Shown in pieces: positions 1 to 9,769 of a stretch of DNA of 64,000 bases. This DNA comes from an uncultured Gammaproteobacteria bacterium (GTDB lineage Bacteria > Pseudomonadota > Gammaproteobacteria > Arenicellales > Poriferihabitantaceae): contig CAMYNW010000001.1 of the NCBI GenBank assembly GCA_947259885.1, positions 84,216 to 148,215 on the forward strand. The letters are read 5' to 3'. The stretch's first letter is position 1, and every line of letters starts with the position of its first letter. The notes beneath the pieces are model-generated. The model made no database searches, was not told the DNA's origin, and saw only the letters and a list, made by a program, of their open reading frames with translations. The translations under genes and the position numbers were made by a program.

Positions 1-607
1 ATTGTTCCTCGATGATGATATAGATCCTGATAGTGGATTAATTGATGCCCATCTAGAAGGGCATAAACAAACTTATGAACAAAATCGGTATGCACTTGTA
101 GCGGGCAGAGTTATACAGCCATGGGCTAAAGAAAGGTTTTCTCCTTTTGATGCCGCGAACCCTGCGGAAGTCGAGGAGTTCATGGGGGGTAACTTTTCTG
201 TCGACAGGGTTTTAGCAGTTTCTTTAGGTGGATTTGATCAAAATTTTCGCTATGCAGCTTATCAATATGAGCGCGAATTTGCCGATCGGTTACGAGCCTC
301 AGGGGCTAGAATTTTGTACTGGCCATCTGCTGTAATTCATCATCTTAAGGCAACGGAAGGCGGTGTAAGAAGTTACGGTAGTCATTTGACTACTTGGCGT
401 CCGGGTCACTCTCTAGGTGCTTACTATTATATTTTTACATCTAAAGAGAAACGTACGCAGCGTATTGTTAAACGGCTTGTACACTCGATCAAGACACGTT
501 TCCATCTGACGCATCCATGGTATGTCCCGCCTACCCTGGTTGCGGAATTTACTGGTTTGTTTCTTGCCAGCATACTTTGGTCTAAAGGCCCTCAGTTAAT
601 CCATTGA
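1..607 (+). CDS. Glycosyltransferase (GT2-like), C-terminal part; 5' end outside window
   Basis: Open from the window edge; LDDDID acidic motif near the N-terminus of the fragment; followed directly by another glycosyltransferase. Confidence 0.75.
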   Translation, partial: LFLDDDIDPDSGLIDAHLEGHKQTYEQNRYALVAGRVIQPWAKERFSPFDAANPAEVEEFMGGNFSVDRVLAVSLGGFDQNFRYAAYQYEREFADRLRASGARILYWPSAVIHHLKATEGGVRSYGSHLTTWRPGHSLGAYYYIFTSKEKRTQRIVKRLVHSIKTRFHLTHPWYVPPTLVAEFTGLFLASILWSKGPQLIH

Positions 608-611
608 AACT

Positions 612-1826
612 TTGAAAGCTGATTCGTTGCTGGTGGTCTCGACTCACCCGGTGCAATACATGGCTCCGTGGTTCCGGTATCTGAGTGCCCATTCTAGGTT
701 GGAGTTGATGGTCTGGTATGTGACTGTTCCTGATCCATCGTTACAAGGTGTTGGATTTGATCAAGCGTTTACATGGGACACTGAGTTGTTTAGTGGATAT
801 CGATGGGAGGAGTTAGAAAACTGTGCCAAGAGGCCGTCACTGGATCGATTTTTCGGAACTCGAGTAAGATCAATCGCTTCCAAGCTGAGCTCCCAATCCC
901 CCTCGGTAGTATTGTTGACGGGATGGCATCAGTTTAGCCTGATCCAAGTATTATTGGCCTGTAAATTGGTGGGAATTCCTTGTTTAATCAGAGCAGAGTC
1001 GAATAGTCTGAAGTCTCGAGCCTTTTACAAGAGAATATTACACAGAATATTCCTCAAGACGTTTGTACGCTTTTTGTATATTGGCGAGAGTAATAAAAAA
1101 TTTTATCTTGAATGCGGGGTGCCAGCTGAACAATTACATTTCGCACCGTACTTTGTGGACAATAATTGGTTTGAAGGACAGAATGATCGATCTGGCGCTG
1201 CCAGGAAACAATGGCGGACTCAGTTCCAAATAGGACCTGCAGAATTTGTAATTTTGTTTGTCGGTAAACTACAACCAAAAAAAAACGTGCAGGAACTGGT
1301 CCATGCTTTAGGAAAGATGAAATCTAGCGGGAGTCGATATTGCCTGGTGATCGCGGGAGAGGGAGGGCTACGAAACGATCTGCAGGGTCTTGCAGAGAAA
1401 CTTGGGGTTCGGATTGTATTTACCGGATTTGTTAATCAGAGCGGACTGCCTGCAGTGTATGCTTCCGCAGATTGCCTGGTGTTACCTTCGAGCTATGGAG
1501 AAACCTGGGGCTTAGTGGTCAACGAGGCGATGAACTTTTCTCTGCCGGTGGTTGTATCTGACCGAGTAGGTTGCGGACCTGATTTGGTGATAGAAGGAGA
1601 GACCGGTTTTCGTTACCAGTATGGAAACTCTAATCAGCTCGCCGAAGTGTTGGCGGAATTAGAGCATGACATGGAGAAACGCCGGCGAATCGGCAGAAAA
1701 GCCAGTCAGCATGTTCAGAAATATTCAATGAAGGCTGCTACTCGAGGATTGGTAGAGGCGGTCAAGAGTCTGCAGCGCAATCGTATTGAACCCAATGATG
1801 ATGACAATACCGCGGCGCGTCTTTAG
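612..1826 (+). CDS. Glycosyltransferase, GT4 / group 1 family
   Basis: FVGKLQPKKNVQELVHAL and PSSYGETWGLVVNEAMNFSLPVVVSDRVGCGPDLV motifs typical of GT4; TTG start 4 nt after the upstream stop. Confidence 0.85.
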   Translation: MKADSLLVVSTHPVQYMAPWFRYLSAHSRLELMVWYVTVPDPSLQGVGFDQAFTWDTELFSGYRWEELENCAKRPSLDRFFGTRVRSIASKLSSQSPSVVLLTGWHQFSLIQVLLACKLVGIPCLIRAESNSLKSRAFYKRILHRIFLKTFVRFLYIGESNKKFYLECGVPAEQLHFAPYFVDNNWFEGQNDRSGAARKQWRTQFQIGPAEFVILFVGKLQPKKNVQELVHALGKMKSSGSRYCLVIAGEGGLRNDLQGLAEKLGVRIVFTGFVNQSGLPAVYASADCLVLPSSYGETWGLVVNEAMNFSLPVVVSDRVGCGPDLVIEGETGFRYQYGNSNQLAEVLAELEHDMEKRRRIGRKASQHVQKYSMKAATRGLVEAVKSLQRNRIEPNDDDNTAARL

Positions 1827-1836
1827 CAGGTCAAAC

Positions 1837-2544
1837 ATGTGGGCAAGATTTTATATCACAATTCGGTATAGCGTCGCATTGGGCTCATTACTTCTTGGTG
1901 CAATGGCATTTCAATTAACAGGGATTGAAACTGCCCGACAAGAAGTTCGCGTATTGATGGCGTCGTTACAAACTCTGAATAGTCAGGATTTTGAATTGCT
2001 GATTTCCAAGGCGAAAAGGCTTCCGGTAAACACGCCATTCGCTGATGCTTTAACGGAAACCCGGGCAGATGCGATAGCGTTAGTCGAATACATGGATGGC
2101 GGTGGGCAACTTCCTACAGTTCGGAATTTGAGGCATGAAGGAATCTTAGATGACTATCAACGCGCCCTTGAGGCCACACCAAATGACGGTTACTTGTGGG
2201 CAAAATATGCCTATTTTCTTGATTACATTTTAGAACCAGGTCGATCAGAAACGATATCACTGGCTTTATCTCGAGCTGTTGAATGGGCCCCCAAGGACTA
2301 CAACACAATACGACTGGTCATCGATCTTGGTATAAAGAGATGGCCATGGTTATCCTGCTCAGGACGTCGACGGGTAATGCAGATGTTGGATCATGCAAAC
2401 TCTATAGACGATCACATTCTCGCTCGTTGGAATACGGATTTGAGAAAGCGCCCACTGCAGCAACATCTAGAGGAGCAATATCGTCATTATGCATTCAATC
2501 CGCTGTGGGCAAGGAAAAGCCTGGCACAGTGTGAATCATACTGA
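1837..2544 (+). CDS. Hypothetical protein with N-terminal TM segment and TPR-like residues, polysaccharide-cluster associated
   Basis: ORF 1786..2544; ATG at 1837 preferred because it avoids overlap with the upstream gene; TM segment YSVALGSLLLGAMAF. Confidence 0.55.
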   Translation: MWARFYITIRYSVALGSLLLGAMAFQLTGIETARQEVRVLMASLQTLNSQDFELLISKAKRLPVNTPFADALTETRADAIALVEYMDGGGQLPTVRNLRHEGILDDYQRALEATPNDGYLWAKYAYFLDYILEPGRSETISLALSRAVEWAPKDYNTIRLVIDLGIKRWPWLSCSGRRRVMQMLDHANSIDDHILARWNTDLRKRPLQQHLEEQYRHYAFNPLWARKSLAQCESY

Positions 2545-3836
2545 TGTTGGTTGCCGATCGTTTAATCTTTGCACTTACGTTGCTGCTGTTTTCGATGTTG
2601 ACGATTTTTGATGGTGCCAGAAACGCAATTCTGTTTTTATCTATTTCAGGCGGGTTTCTCGTACTGCTAGGAGTATGGCTGGTTTTATGCCGTAAAGTGT
2701 CCGAGTTGCTGCAGTTCTTTCCTGAATACAAAGCTGTATTTTTTGCGTGGACCATTTGGCTTTTGCTTACTTGGTTCCAGGCTTATGGTCTTTTTGGGCT
2801 CGATTCCGTAAATCCTTACCAAACCTACATTGAGCTGTATCTTTACATCGGCTATGGCGCTTTGTTCGTGTTGTTAATAGCTCTGTTGCGATCACCCGCC
2901 CGAATTCTCTGGTTGGTATCGGTGATTCTTGCGGTAGCAGCTCTCCAAACTATTTTTGGTATGGTCAATTTTTACAGTGAGTCGGCGGTTTTTGGCTGGG
3001 CGCCAACACATTACGCGTTGAAACGGGTGACTGGAAGTTATGTGAACAGAAATTTCTATGCCAATTTGGTGGCGATGTCAGCAGGTTTTCCATTGATCTG
3101 GGCCTTGACGCGATCACGGACGGAGAACTCTTTATCCAGTGCTCATCGTTACATGCATGGAGGGAACGAGGCGATAGCATTGGCGCTGTTATTGATACTG
3201 TTATCGGGTTTGATGTTGTCCGGATCGCGCGCAGCAGTTGTGTCGTTTGCAGGTGCCGCATTTTTTGTGTTTTTTCTCGTACTAAGGGATAAAAGGTTAA
3301 GAATATCAATTGCTGGATTACTACTGACCGGTTTGGCATCCTTCGTATTTTTTGGTGCGCAGTTGATGGGGCAACGATTTTCCCGGCTTCAGATGGAGGC
3401 TTCCGATCGCCTCGAACAATGGAAAACTACTTTGGGGCTGATAAATGGTTCAAAAATCACCGGATTTGGCGCCGGATCATATGAAGCCGTGTTCCGATCA
3501 AGGCCTTCAGGAGAGTTGGGACCAATGACATACAATCACGCTCACAATGATTATCTTGAACTTATACTGGAACAAGGCGCGGTGGGATTATTTCTTTTAG
3601 GTGCGATTGTATGTATCCCGGTATGGAAGTCTTTGCATAAGTTGTATCAATCCAGAAGCCTGCTGCGCAAGAGATTAATTCTGTCAGGATTATTCGGCGT
3701 TTCTGTTATATTGCTTCACGCACTGGTGGATTTTCCTTTCCAGGTACCGGCAAACATGTGGTTGTTTATTGCACTATTGTCGATTGTCATATCCGCTACC
3801 AGAATTGACTTTAGAACCCCTCCTGAACCAACTTAA
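2544..3836 (+). CDS. O-antigen ligase / Wzy_C-family polytopic membrane protein
   Basis: Many TM segments; ITGFGAGSYEAVF...YNHAHNDYLELILEQGAVGLFLL motif typical of the O-antigen ligase family; TGATG junction with upstream gene. Confidence 0.85.
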   Translation: MLVADRLIFALTLLLFSMLTIFDGARNAILFLSISGGFLVLLGVWLVLCRKVSELLQFFPEYKAVFFAWTIWLLLTWFQAYGLFGLDSVNPYQTYIELYLYIGYGALFVLLIALLRSPARILWLVSVILAVAALQTIFGMVNFYSESAVFGWAPTHYALKRVTGSYVNRNFYANLVAMSAGFPLIWALTRSRTENSLSSAHRYMHGGNEAIALALLLILLSGLMLSGSRAAVVSFAGAAFFVFFLVLRDKRLRISIAGLLLTGLASFVFFGAQLMGQRFSRLQMEASDRLEQWKTTLGLINGSKITGFGAGSYEAVFRSRPSGELGPMTYNHAHNDYLELILEQGAVGLFLLGAIVCIPVWKSLHKLYQSRSLLRKRLILSGLFGVSVILLHALVDFPFQVPANMWLFIALLSIVISATRIDFRTPPEPT

Positions 3837-3864
3837 TATAATGGATAGTCAACCTGTCTGAACT

Positions 3865-5256
3865 GTGTCTGAGTTACTAATATTTTCTTTACTCGGTTTG
3901 TGTTGTTTTGCGGCCATACAAAAATGGTGGCATGGTGTATGGCTTTGTGTCGCAGTAGGTTTTCTGCAGGATCCAGTTCGCAAGCTGATTCCCGGTGAGC
4001 CGGTTTATATGGTAACGCTTTCTGCCGCTGTTTTTGCGGCGCTCGTCGTGGGATTGCTGTTGCGTCAATATAGTTTTGACTTTACTCGAATACCAGGGTG
4101 GCGAGGAGGCGTAGCGCAAGCATTAGTTACGCTGTTATTGTTGGTTTGTGTGCAGCTACTATTTGCCTATCTAAATTCACACAGCTTATTTATCGTGGCG
4201 TTAGGAGTGCTGACCTACTTTACCCCAATTGTGGCAATCCTTGCCGGGTTCTATTTTGCCTGTAGAGTAGGAGAGTCCGGCATAGTCCGATTCATGATTT
4301 ACTATTGCGTTATTTGTGTGCTGTTTACTTCGGGTATTTATCTCGAATACTTAAGTATCGACTGGACGGTTCTCGGCGAAGTTGGTGCTGGTCTCGTAAT
4401 CTATGATGTAGGTACGGTGTTGAAGGGTCATTCAGGCTTTTTCCGGTCGTCCGAAATTGCTGCATGGCATATAGTACTTGGATCTTGCTTTCTGCTGGTT
4501 TTGGCTACTAGGACACGATTAATTACTGCCAGAGCGCTCTGCGTGGTTGGAATTGTCTTTTTAATCGCTGCAGGTATCCTGACAGGTCGACGAAAACTAA
4601 TCGTGTCAGCAATTATATTCCTGACCACCTATTGGTTACTCATCACCATATATTACCAGCGTTCGCTTCGTGTAGCCGCCGTAGTGGTGTTATTAGGTAT
4701 GTCGGCGCTTTGGATTACTGCCAAGGAATATTATGTGCCCGATCGAGAAGATGCAAGATATGATCTATATGTGGAGCGGGCCAGTGGGGTCTTTGCGGAT
4801 ATTACTGAACGCGGAAGAGTGCTCGGCATTGGTGCGGTAGTGTCGGCAGTAAAGAGATATGGGCTACTTGGTCTAGGGGCGGGTGTCGCAAGCCAAGGTG
4901 CAGGTTTAGATAGCGACACCAATTTTGGTCCCATTTACGAAGCAGAAGGTGGACTAGGTCGAATTGTGGTTGAGCTTGGTTTAATTGGTTTGCTGGTGTC
5001 AATTTGGCTTATTTTCGTCTTTGTGATTTATGTCTGGAGAATCATTCAGTATGTTTCAGGAAAAGGCGGTAGGTTTGGTTATATCTGCTTTGGTCTGGTC
5101 GGCATTCTGTTGGCCAACCTCGCTCATTTTACAGTAGCCTCCCAGGTGTTTAGCGACCCTACGATCCTAATTTTGCTTGGTTTGTTCGCTGGTATGATTG
5201 CGGCCAGTCCAGTGTTGGTCAATCGTTTCGGTATGATTATTGAAACCGAAGCCTGA
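3865..5256 (+). CDS. Polytopic membrane protein, O-antigen polymerase/ligase-like
   Basis: Many hydrophobic segments; LLGLGAGVASQG...EGGLGRIVVELGLIGLLVSIWL motif resembling the ligase/polymerase C-terminal region. Confidence 0.65.
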   Translation: MSELLIFSLLGLCCFAAIQKWWHGVWLCVAVGFLQDPVRKLIPGEPVYMVTLSAAVFAALVVGLLLRQYSFDFTRIPGWRGGVAQALVTLLLLVCVQLLFAYLNSHSLFIVALGVLTYFTPIVAILAGFYFACRVGESGIVRFMIYYCVICVLFTSGIYLEYLSIDWTVLGEVGAGLVIYDVGTVLKGHSGFFRSSEIAAWHIVLGSCFLLVLATRTRLITARALCVVGIVFLIAAGILTGRRKLIVSAIIFLTTYWLLITIYYQRSLRVAAVVVLLGMSALWITAKEYYVPDREDARYDLYVERASGVFADITERGRVLGIGAVVSAVKRYGLLGLGAGVASQGAGLDSDTNFGPIYEAEGGLGRIVVELGLIGLLVSIWLIFVFVIYVWRIIQYVSGKGGRFGYICFGLVGILLANLAHFTVASQVFSDPTILILLGLFAGMIAASPVLVNRFGMIIETEA

Positions 5257-5262
5257 ATCCAA

Positions 5263-7011
5263 ATGGTCGTGGTAGGGATAAATGCTTTTCACGGAGATGC
5301 TTCTGCGGTAATTGCGGTAAATGGGCAGATAGTTGCGGCAGTTGAGGAGGAGCGTTTTACCCGGATCAAGCACTGGGCGGGTATGCCCATTGAGTCGGTG
5401 AGATGTTGCCTCGAGATTGCGGGGCTCGGCGCCTTTGAAGTAAACCATTGGGCAGTTAATAATGACAATAAGGCCCATCGGTTAAGAAAGCTTGGTTATT
5501 TGTTGACCGGTGCCGCTCGACCAAATCTAATCCTATCGCGGGTTCGAAACCGGGCGAAAAGGAGCAGCGTGGAACAGGAGCTTGCCAGAGCTTTTGGTGG
5601 CAAGACGCAGCAGTTCAAAGTTCATCATATCGAACATCATCTTAGCCACCTGGCTTCAACATTTTACCCTTCAGGTTTTTCCAATGCTCTGGCGGTATCG
5701 ATCGATGGTTTCGGTGATTTCAGCAGCGCTGCATGGGGTCTCGGCGGAGACAACGGTATTGAACCTGGAGGATATGTGCATTTTCCTCATTCGTTGGGCA
5801 TATTTTACCAAGCAGTTACCCAGTACCTCGGATTTCGTGACTATGGCGATGAATACAAAGTAATGGGATTGGCCCCCTATGGTAATCCGTCATATCTCGA
5901 TTCTATGGAACAATTGGTGTCAGTTAATAGTTCTTCGGTTTATCAGTTAAATCTTAAGTATTTCCGCCATCACAACCAACCTTTATCGTTCAGCTGGGAA
6001 CGGGGCAGACCTGTTTTCGATTCTTTATATAGCCCACTGTTTGAACATTTGTTGGGACCGTCAAGATTGCCCGATGAGCCTCTAGAGCAACGACATCGGA
6101 ACATTGCCGCAAGCGCACAGCAGTTGTATGAAAACTGTCTATTCTCAATGTTGAACGGCTTATATCAAAAATACAAAGTGAAGAACCTTGCTTTGGCGGG
6201 TGGATGTGCGATGAACTCAGTTGCAAACGGTAAGATTAGTGAGCGCACAGGATTTGATCGGGTATTTATTCAGCCCGCAGCAGGAGACGCAGGGGGCGCC
6301 CTGGGTGCAGCGCTGCAACTAAATAGACAATTAGGCGGAAATATAGTGAGAGATCCAATGCCCCATGCCTACCTTGGGCCTGGATTCTCGAGTAACAGTA
6401 TCATGTCATTGCTTAATGACAATCAAACCAGAATTGAGAATGCAGGATGTCGAGCCAGGCTCCTGGAATTGGACGATCTGATTGCAAAAATTGTAGATGC
6501 ACTGGTTGGTGGTAGCGTGGTAGGTTGGTTTCAGGGACGTATGGAGTGGGGTGCTCGCGCACTTGGCAATCGTTCAATCTTGGGCGATCCTCGTTGCATT
6601 GACATGCAGCAAATACTTAATCATAAGATCAAGCGTAGAGAATCGTTTCGCCCATTTGCCCCTTCAATTCTTAGGGAGCATGTTAGTCAATGGTTCGAGG
6701 TCGATGACGATGTGCCTTATATGCAGAAAGTCTATAAAATCCAATACCACCGAAGAGCACAAATACCCGCTGTCACCCATGTGGACGGCAGCGGACGTCT
6801 ACAAACCGTCACTTTGAAACAGAATCCGCTTTACTACAAGCTCATCGAATCTTTCTATCAGAAAACTGGTGTGCCTTTGTTACTAAACACCTCTTTTAAC
6901 GAAAATGAGCCTATCGTTTGTACCCCTCAAGAAGCGCTGGAATGTTTTTTACGAACTCGCATGGACGTGCTGGCACTGGGGCAAGTAATGTTATATCGCG
7001 AAAGTGAATAA
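5263..7011 (+). CDS. Carbamoyltransferase, NodU/CmcH (HypF/YrdC-like) family
   Basis: GINAFHGDASAVIAVNG N-terminus, EEERFTRIKH, EHHLSHLAS, GGCAMNSVANGKI, RMEWGARALGNRSILGDPR motifs. Confidence 0.92.
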   Translation: MVVVGINAFHGDASAVIAVNGQIVAAVEEERFTRIKHWAGMPIESVRCCLEIAGLGAFEVNHWAVNNDNKAHRLRKLGYLLTGAARPNLILSRVRNRAKRSSVEQELARAFGGKTQQFKVHHIEHHLSHLASTFYPSGFSNALAVSIDGFGDFSSAAWGLGGDNGIEPGGYVHFPHSLGIFYQAVTQYLGFRDYGDEYKVMGLAPYGNPSYLDSMEQLVSVNSSSVYQLNLKYFRHHNQPLSFSWERGRPVFDSLYSPLFEHLLGPSRLPDEPLEQRHRNIAASAQQLYENCLFSMLNGLYQKYKVKNLALAGGCAMNSVANGKISERTGFDRVFIQPAAGDAGGALGAALQLNRQLGGNIVRDPMPHAYLGPGFSSNSIMSLLNDNQTRIENAGCRARLLELDDLIAKIVDALVGGSVVGWFQGRMEWGARALGNRSILGDPRCIDMQQILNHKIKRRESFRPFAPSILREHVSQWFEVDDDVPYMQKVYKIQYHRRAQIPAVTHVDGSGRLQTVTLKQNPLYYKLIESFYQKTGVPLLLNTSFNENEPIVCTPQEALECFLRTRMDVLALGQVMLYRESE

Positions 7012-8059
7012 TATTATGCTTGCACTTGGTGGATTGCTGATCACGCTGCTATTGCTACGCATGTCGATACCCCTGGCACACCGATTTAGTCTTGTCGCAA
7101 TACCCGGTCAGCATCGACGACACCAAGGTAACATACCGTTGACCGGTGGTATCGCTATGTCGGCCGGTGCAGCGTTGACTCTGCTGATGATAGGGCATCT
7201 TCCAGGTGCGGGTATTGCCGGTGCAGTAATTCTATTGTTGGTGATCGGCGTTGTAGATGATCGATTTTCAATCCCTTATTGGATTCGATTTTTGTTTCAG
7301 ATAATTGCGGTACTGTTGATCATCTGGATTGACAATGTTCGGTTGGTTGATTTGGGGAAGACGTTCTCTATTGAGACAACGAATCTAGGGAATTATAGTG
7401 TCGCACTCACTGTGTTCGCGGGAGTGGGGGTGATCAATGCCATTAATATGATCGATGGAATGGATGGATTGGCAGGGAGTCTTGTACTGGTTTGCCTCCT
7501 TTCGATCTTTGCTTTGCTCATTTTCTCCGGTTCCGAAGGAATCGATCTGGTGGTTGTACTGTCTACAGCGGTAGTAGGATTTCTCGGATTCAATTTGCGT
7601 GCCATTCATCACCGAGGGGCAAAATTATTTATGGGTGATGCCGGCAGTATGGTATTAGGAATAGTGCTGGCATGGCTGCTGATTCGCCACAGTCAAGGTG
7701 CGAGGGCATCTTTTGCTCCGGTTGTAGCGTTATGGATTCTCGCAATTCCGCTTTTCGATACTGTAGGAGTGTTGCTAAGGCGATCGATGCGCCGGGGTTC
7801 CCCTTTTCGAGCGGACTGGATGCACACCCATCATTTGCTGATGAGACTTGGCTTGGATGTAAATCAGAGCTTAGCCCTGATCGTAAGCGCAGCGGCCCTG
7901 CTGGCCGTTGCCGGCATTGTGCTTTTCCTGAAAGGTACGCCGGAAAACTATCTTTTTTATCTTTTTCTTGGGTTGTTCGCCGGTTACATTTTTCTAATGG
8001 AGATTGGTGAATACTTTCTCCGAAGGCGGGAAGCTCAACTAGACGGTGACGATGACTAG
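7004..8059 (+). CDS. Polyprenyl-phosphate glycosyl-1-phosphate transferase (WecA/MraY family)
   Basis: Polytopic; NAINMIDGMDGLAG and FMGDAGSMVLG motifs, C-terminal THHLLMRLG; GTG 7004 or ATG 7016 start. Confidence 0.88.
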   Translation: MNNIMLALGGLLITLLLLRMSIPLAHRFSLVAIPGQHRRHQGNIPLTGGIAMSAGAALTLLMIGHLPGAGIAGAVILLLVIGVVDDRFSIPYWIRFLFQIIAVLLIIWIDNVRLVDLGKTFSIETTNLGNYSVALTVFAGVGVINAINMIDGMDGLAGSLVLVCLLSIFALLIFSGSEGIDLVVVLSTAVVGFLGFNLRAIHHRGAKLFMGDAGSMVLGIVLAWLLIRHSQGARASFAPVVALWILAIPLFDTVGVLLRRSMRRGSPFRADWMHTHHLLMRLGLDVNQSLALIVSAAALLAVAGIVLFLKGTPENYLFYLFLGLFAGYIFLMEIGEYFLRRREAQLDGDDD

Positions 8060-8741
8060 GTACATTGTAACCGGCGGTAGTGCTGGCATCGGTGCGGCGG
8101 TTGTCAACAGGTTGGCCTCTGCGGGATATCACGTCACCAGTGTAGCCAGGCGGAAGGCGGCAACGGATGTAGAGCTGGTAGAGTCTGTACGATGTGATTT
8201 GTCGAATTTGGATCAGATTGAATCACCAATTAAAGAATTGATTAAGCGTGGGCACCCTGAGGGCGCGGTGCTTTGCCACGGATTCGGGGACTTCGGTTCT
8301 CTGGAACAGTTCTCTGAAGCACGCATTCGACGTTTGGTGGACACTAATCTGACAAGCAACCTATTGCTGGCAAGACTGCTGATACCCATAATGAAAGCAG
8401 CCGGTAAAGGCACATTGGTATTTATGGGGTCCGAGGCTGCATTGCGTGGTGGCAAACAGGGTGCTGTCTACGCTGCGACTAAATTTGCCCTTCGCGGGCT
8501 GGCACAATCGCTCAGACAGGAATGCAGTGGCAGTGGTGTGAGGGTCGCGATTGTAAATCCGGGTATGGTAAATACTGCGTTTTTTAATGAACTGTCTTTT
8601 ACACCGGGCGCAGATCAAAACAATGCGTTGACAGCGGAGGACGTTGCGGACGCCGTGATGACCATACTCGAAGCACCGCCGCATGCGGTGATCGACGAAA
8701 TCAACCTGTCACCGTTAAAAAAAGTGATCAGGCAACGGTGA
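8046..8741 (+). CDS. Short-chain dehydrogenase/reductase
   Basis: N-terminal TGGSAGIGAAV and YAATKFALRG active-site motif (YxxxK). Confidence 0.88.
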   Translation: MTMTRYIVTGGSAGIGAAVVNRLASAGYHVTSVARRKAATDVELVESVRCDLSNLDQIESPIKELIKRGHPEGAVLCHGFGDFGSLEQFSEARIRRLVDTNLTSNLLLARLLIPIMKAAGKGTLVFMGSEAALRGGKQGAVYAATKFALRGLAQSLRQECSGSGVRVAIVNPGMVNTAFFNELSFTPGADQNNALTAEDVADAVMTILEAPPHAVIDEINLSPLKKVIRQR

Positions 8742-8796
8742 GCCTTCCTTACCTTTATAATACATTGAGTTATCTAAATACAAAAAGTGATTTCTT

Positions 8797-9594
8797 ATGA
8801 TTAATCTTGCGATTGCCGGAGCGTCCGGACGAATGGGGCGAGCGATTATTCGACAATCAGCCGAGACGACTGGCGTAAAAGTTACGGCGGCAATGGAGCG
8901 AACCGGCAGCCCCAACCTAGGTCAAGACGCGGGGCTGTGTGCTGGAATCGAGGAAATAGGAGTGAAAATTGCAGACACACTCGACCTTCAGGGATTTGAC
9001 GTGATGCTTGATTTCACCACACCTAAAGCCACCATGGAGCATGCGAAACTTTGTAGCAATTCCGGAAGGGCCCTAATGACAGGTACGACAGGTTTGACTT
9101 CGGAGCAGAAACAGCAGTTGCAAGAGATCGCGAAGGATATCCCGGTGGTGCTGGCAGCCAATACCAGTGTTGGTATCAACCTCTGCGTGGCGCTACTGGA
9201 AATCGCCTCTAGAGTTATCGGCGATGTCACAGACATTGAGGTGATTGAAGCGCACCATCGCCATAAGGTGGATGCTCCATCAGGTACTGCATTATTGTTA
9301 GGTGAGACGGTAGCGAATGCTCTTGGAAAGTCGCTGCCAGAAGATGGGGTATTCTGCCGCGAAGGCCATACAGGGGAGCGACCTACTGGCAGTATTGGTT
9401 TCTCCGCAATTCGCGGAGGTGATATTGCCGGTGAACATACAGTGATGTTTATCGGCGAGAGTGAGAGGGTTGAAATTACCCACCGTGCAACCGATCGTAG
9501 AATATTTGCCCAGGGCGCGCTGCGCGCGGCGCAGTGGCTGGTAACCCAAAGAGCTGGTTTTTACACTATGCAGGATGTACTCGGTCTTCGTTGA
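8797..9594 (+). CDS. dapB: 4-hydroxy-tetrahydrodipicolinate reductase
   Basis: IAGASGRMG N-terminus; EAHHRHKVDAPSGTA motif. Confidence 0.96.
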   Translation: MINLAIAGASGRMGRAIIRQSAETTGVKVTAAMERTGSPNLGQDAGLCAGIEEIGVKIADTLDLQGFDVMLDFTTPKATMEHAKLCSNSGRALMTGTTGLTSEQKQQLQEIAKDIPVVLAANTSVGINLCVALLEIASRVIGDVTDIEVIEAHHRHKVDAPSGTALLLGETVANALGKSLPEDGVFCREGHTGERPTGSIGFSAIRGGDIAGEHTVMFIGESERVEITHRATDRRIFAQGALRAAQWLVTQRAGFYTMQDVLGLR

Positions 9595-9619
9595 ATCATA
9601 GTGCTTGGAAGGTTACAAT
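9591..9619 (+). promoter_or_regulatory. Candidate sigma70 promoter for carAB
   Basis: TTGAAT (9591-9596), 17-nt spacer, TACAAT (9614-9619). Confidence 0.55.
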
Positions 9620-9681
9620 TCGCGCCAACTAAAACACACTACTGAGGCTTTAAGCGATTTCGGGCCAGAAAAGATCAATTG

Positions 9682-9712
9682 GGGAGAAACCGAGAGGTTT
9701 CTCCCTTTTTTT
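9682..9712 (+). terminator. Intrinsic terminator in the dapB-carA gap (dapB terminator and/or carAB leader attenuator)
   Basis: GGGAGAAACC-GAGA-GGTTTCTCCC perfect 10-bp stem followed by TTTTTTT. Confidence 0.85.
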
Positions 9713-9769
9713 AAGCTTATTTTGCCTGACTTCACCGCTGGATGCCTCGAACAACTACGGGAGATTTGA

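Noticed and set aside
7629-8132. 167-aa minus-strand ORF
   Set aside because: Antisense to the WecA/MraY-type gene and SDR start, which have clear family motifs.
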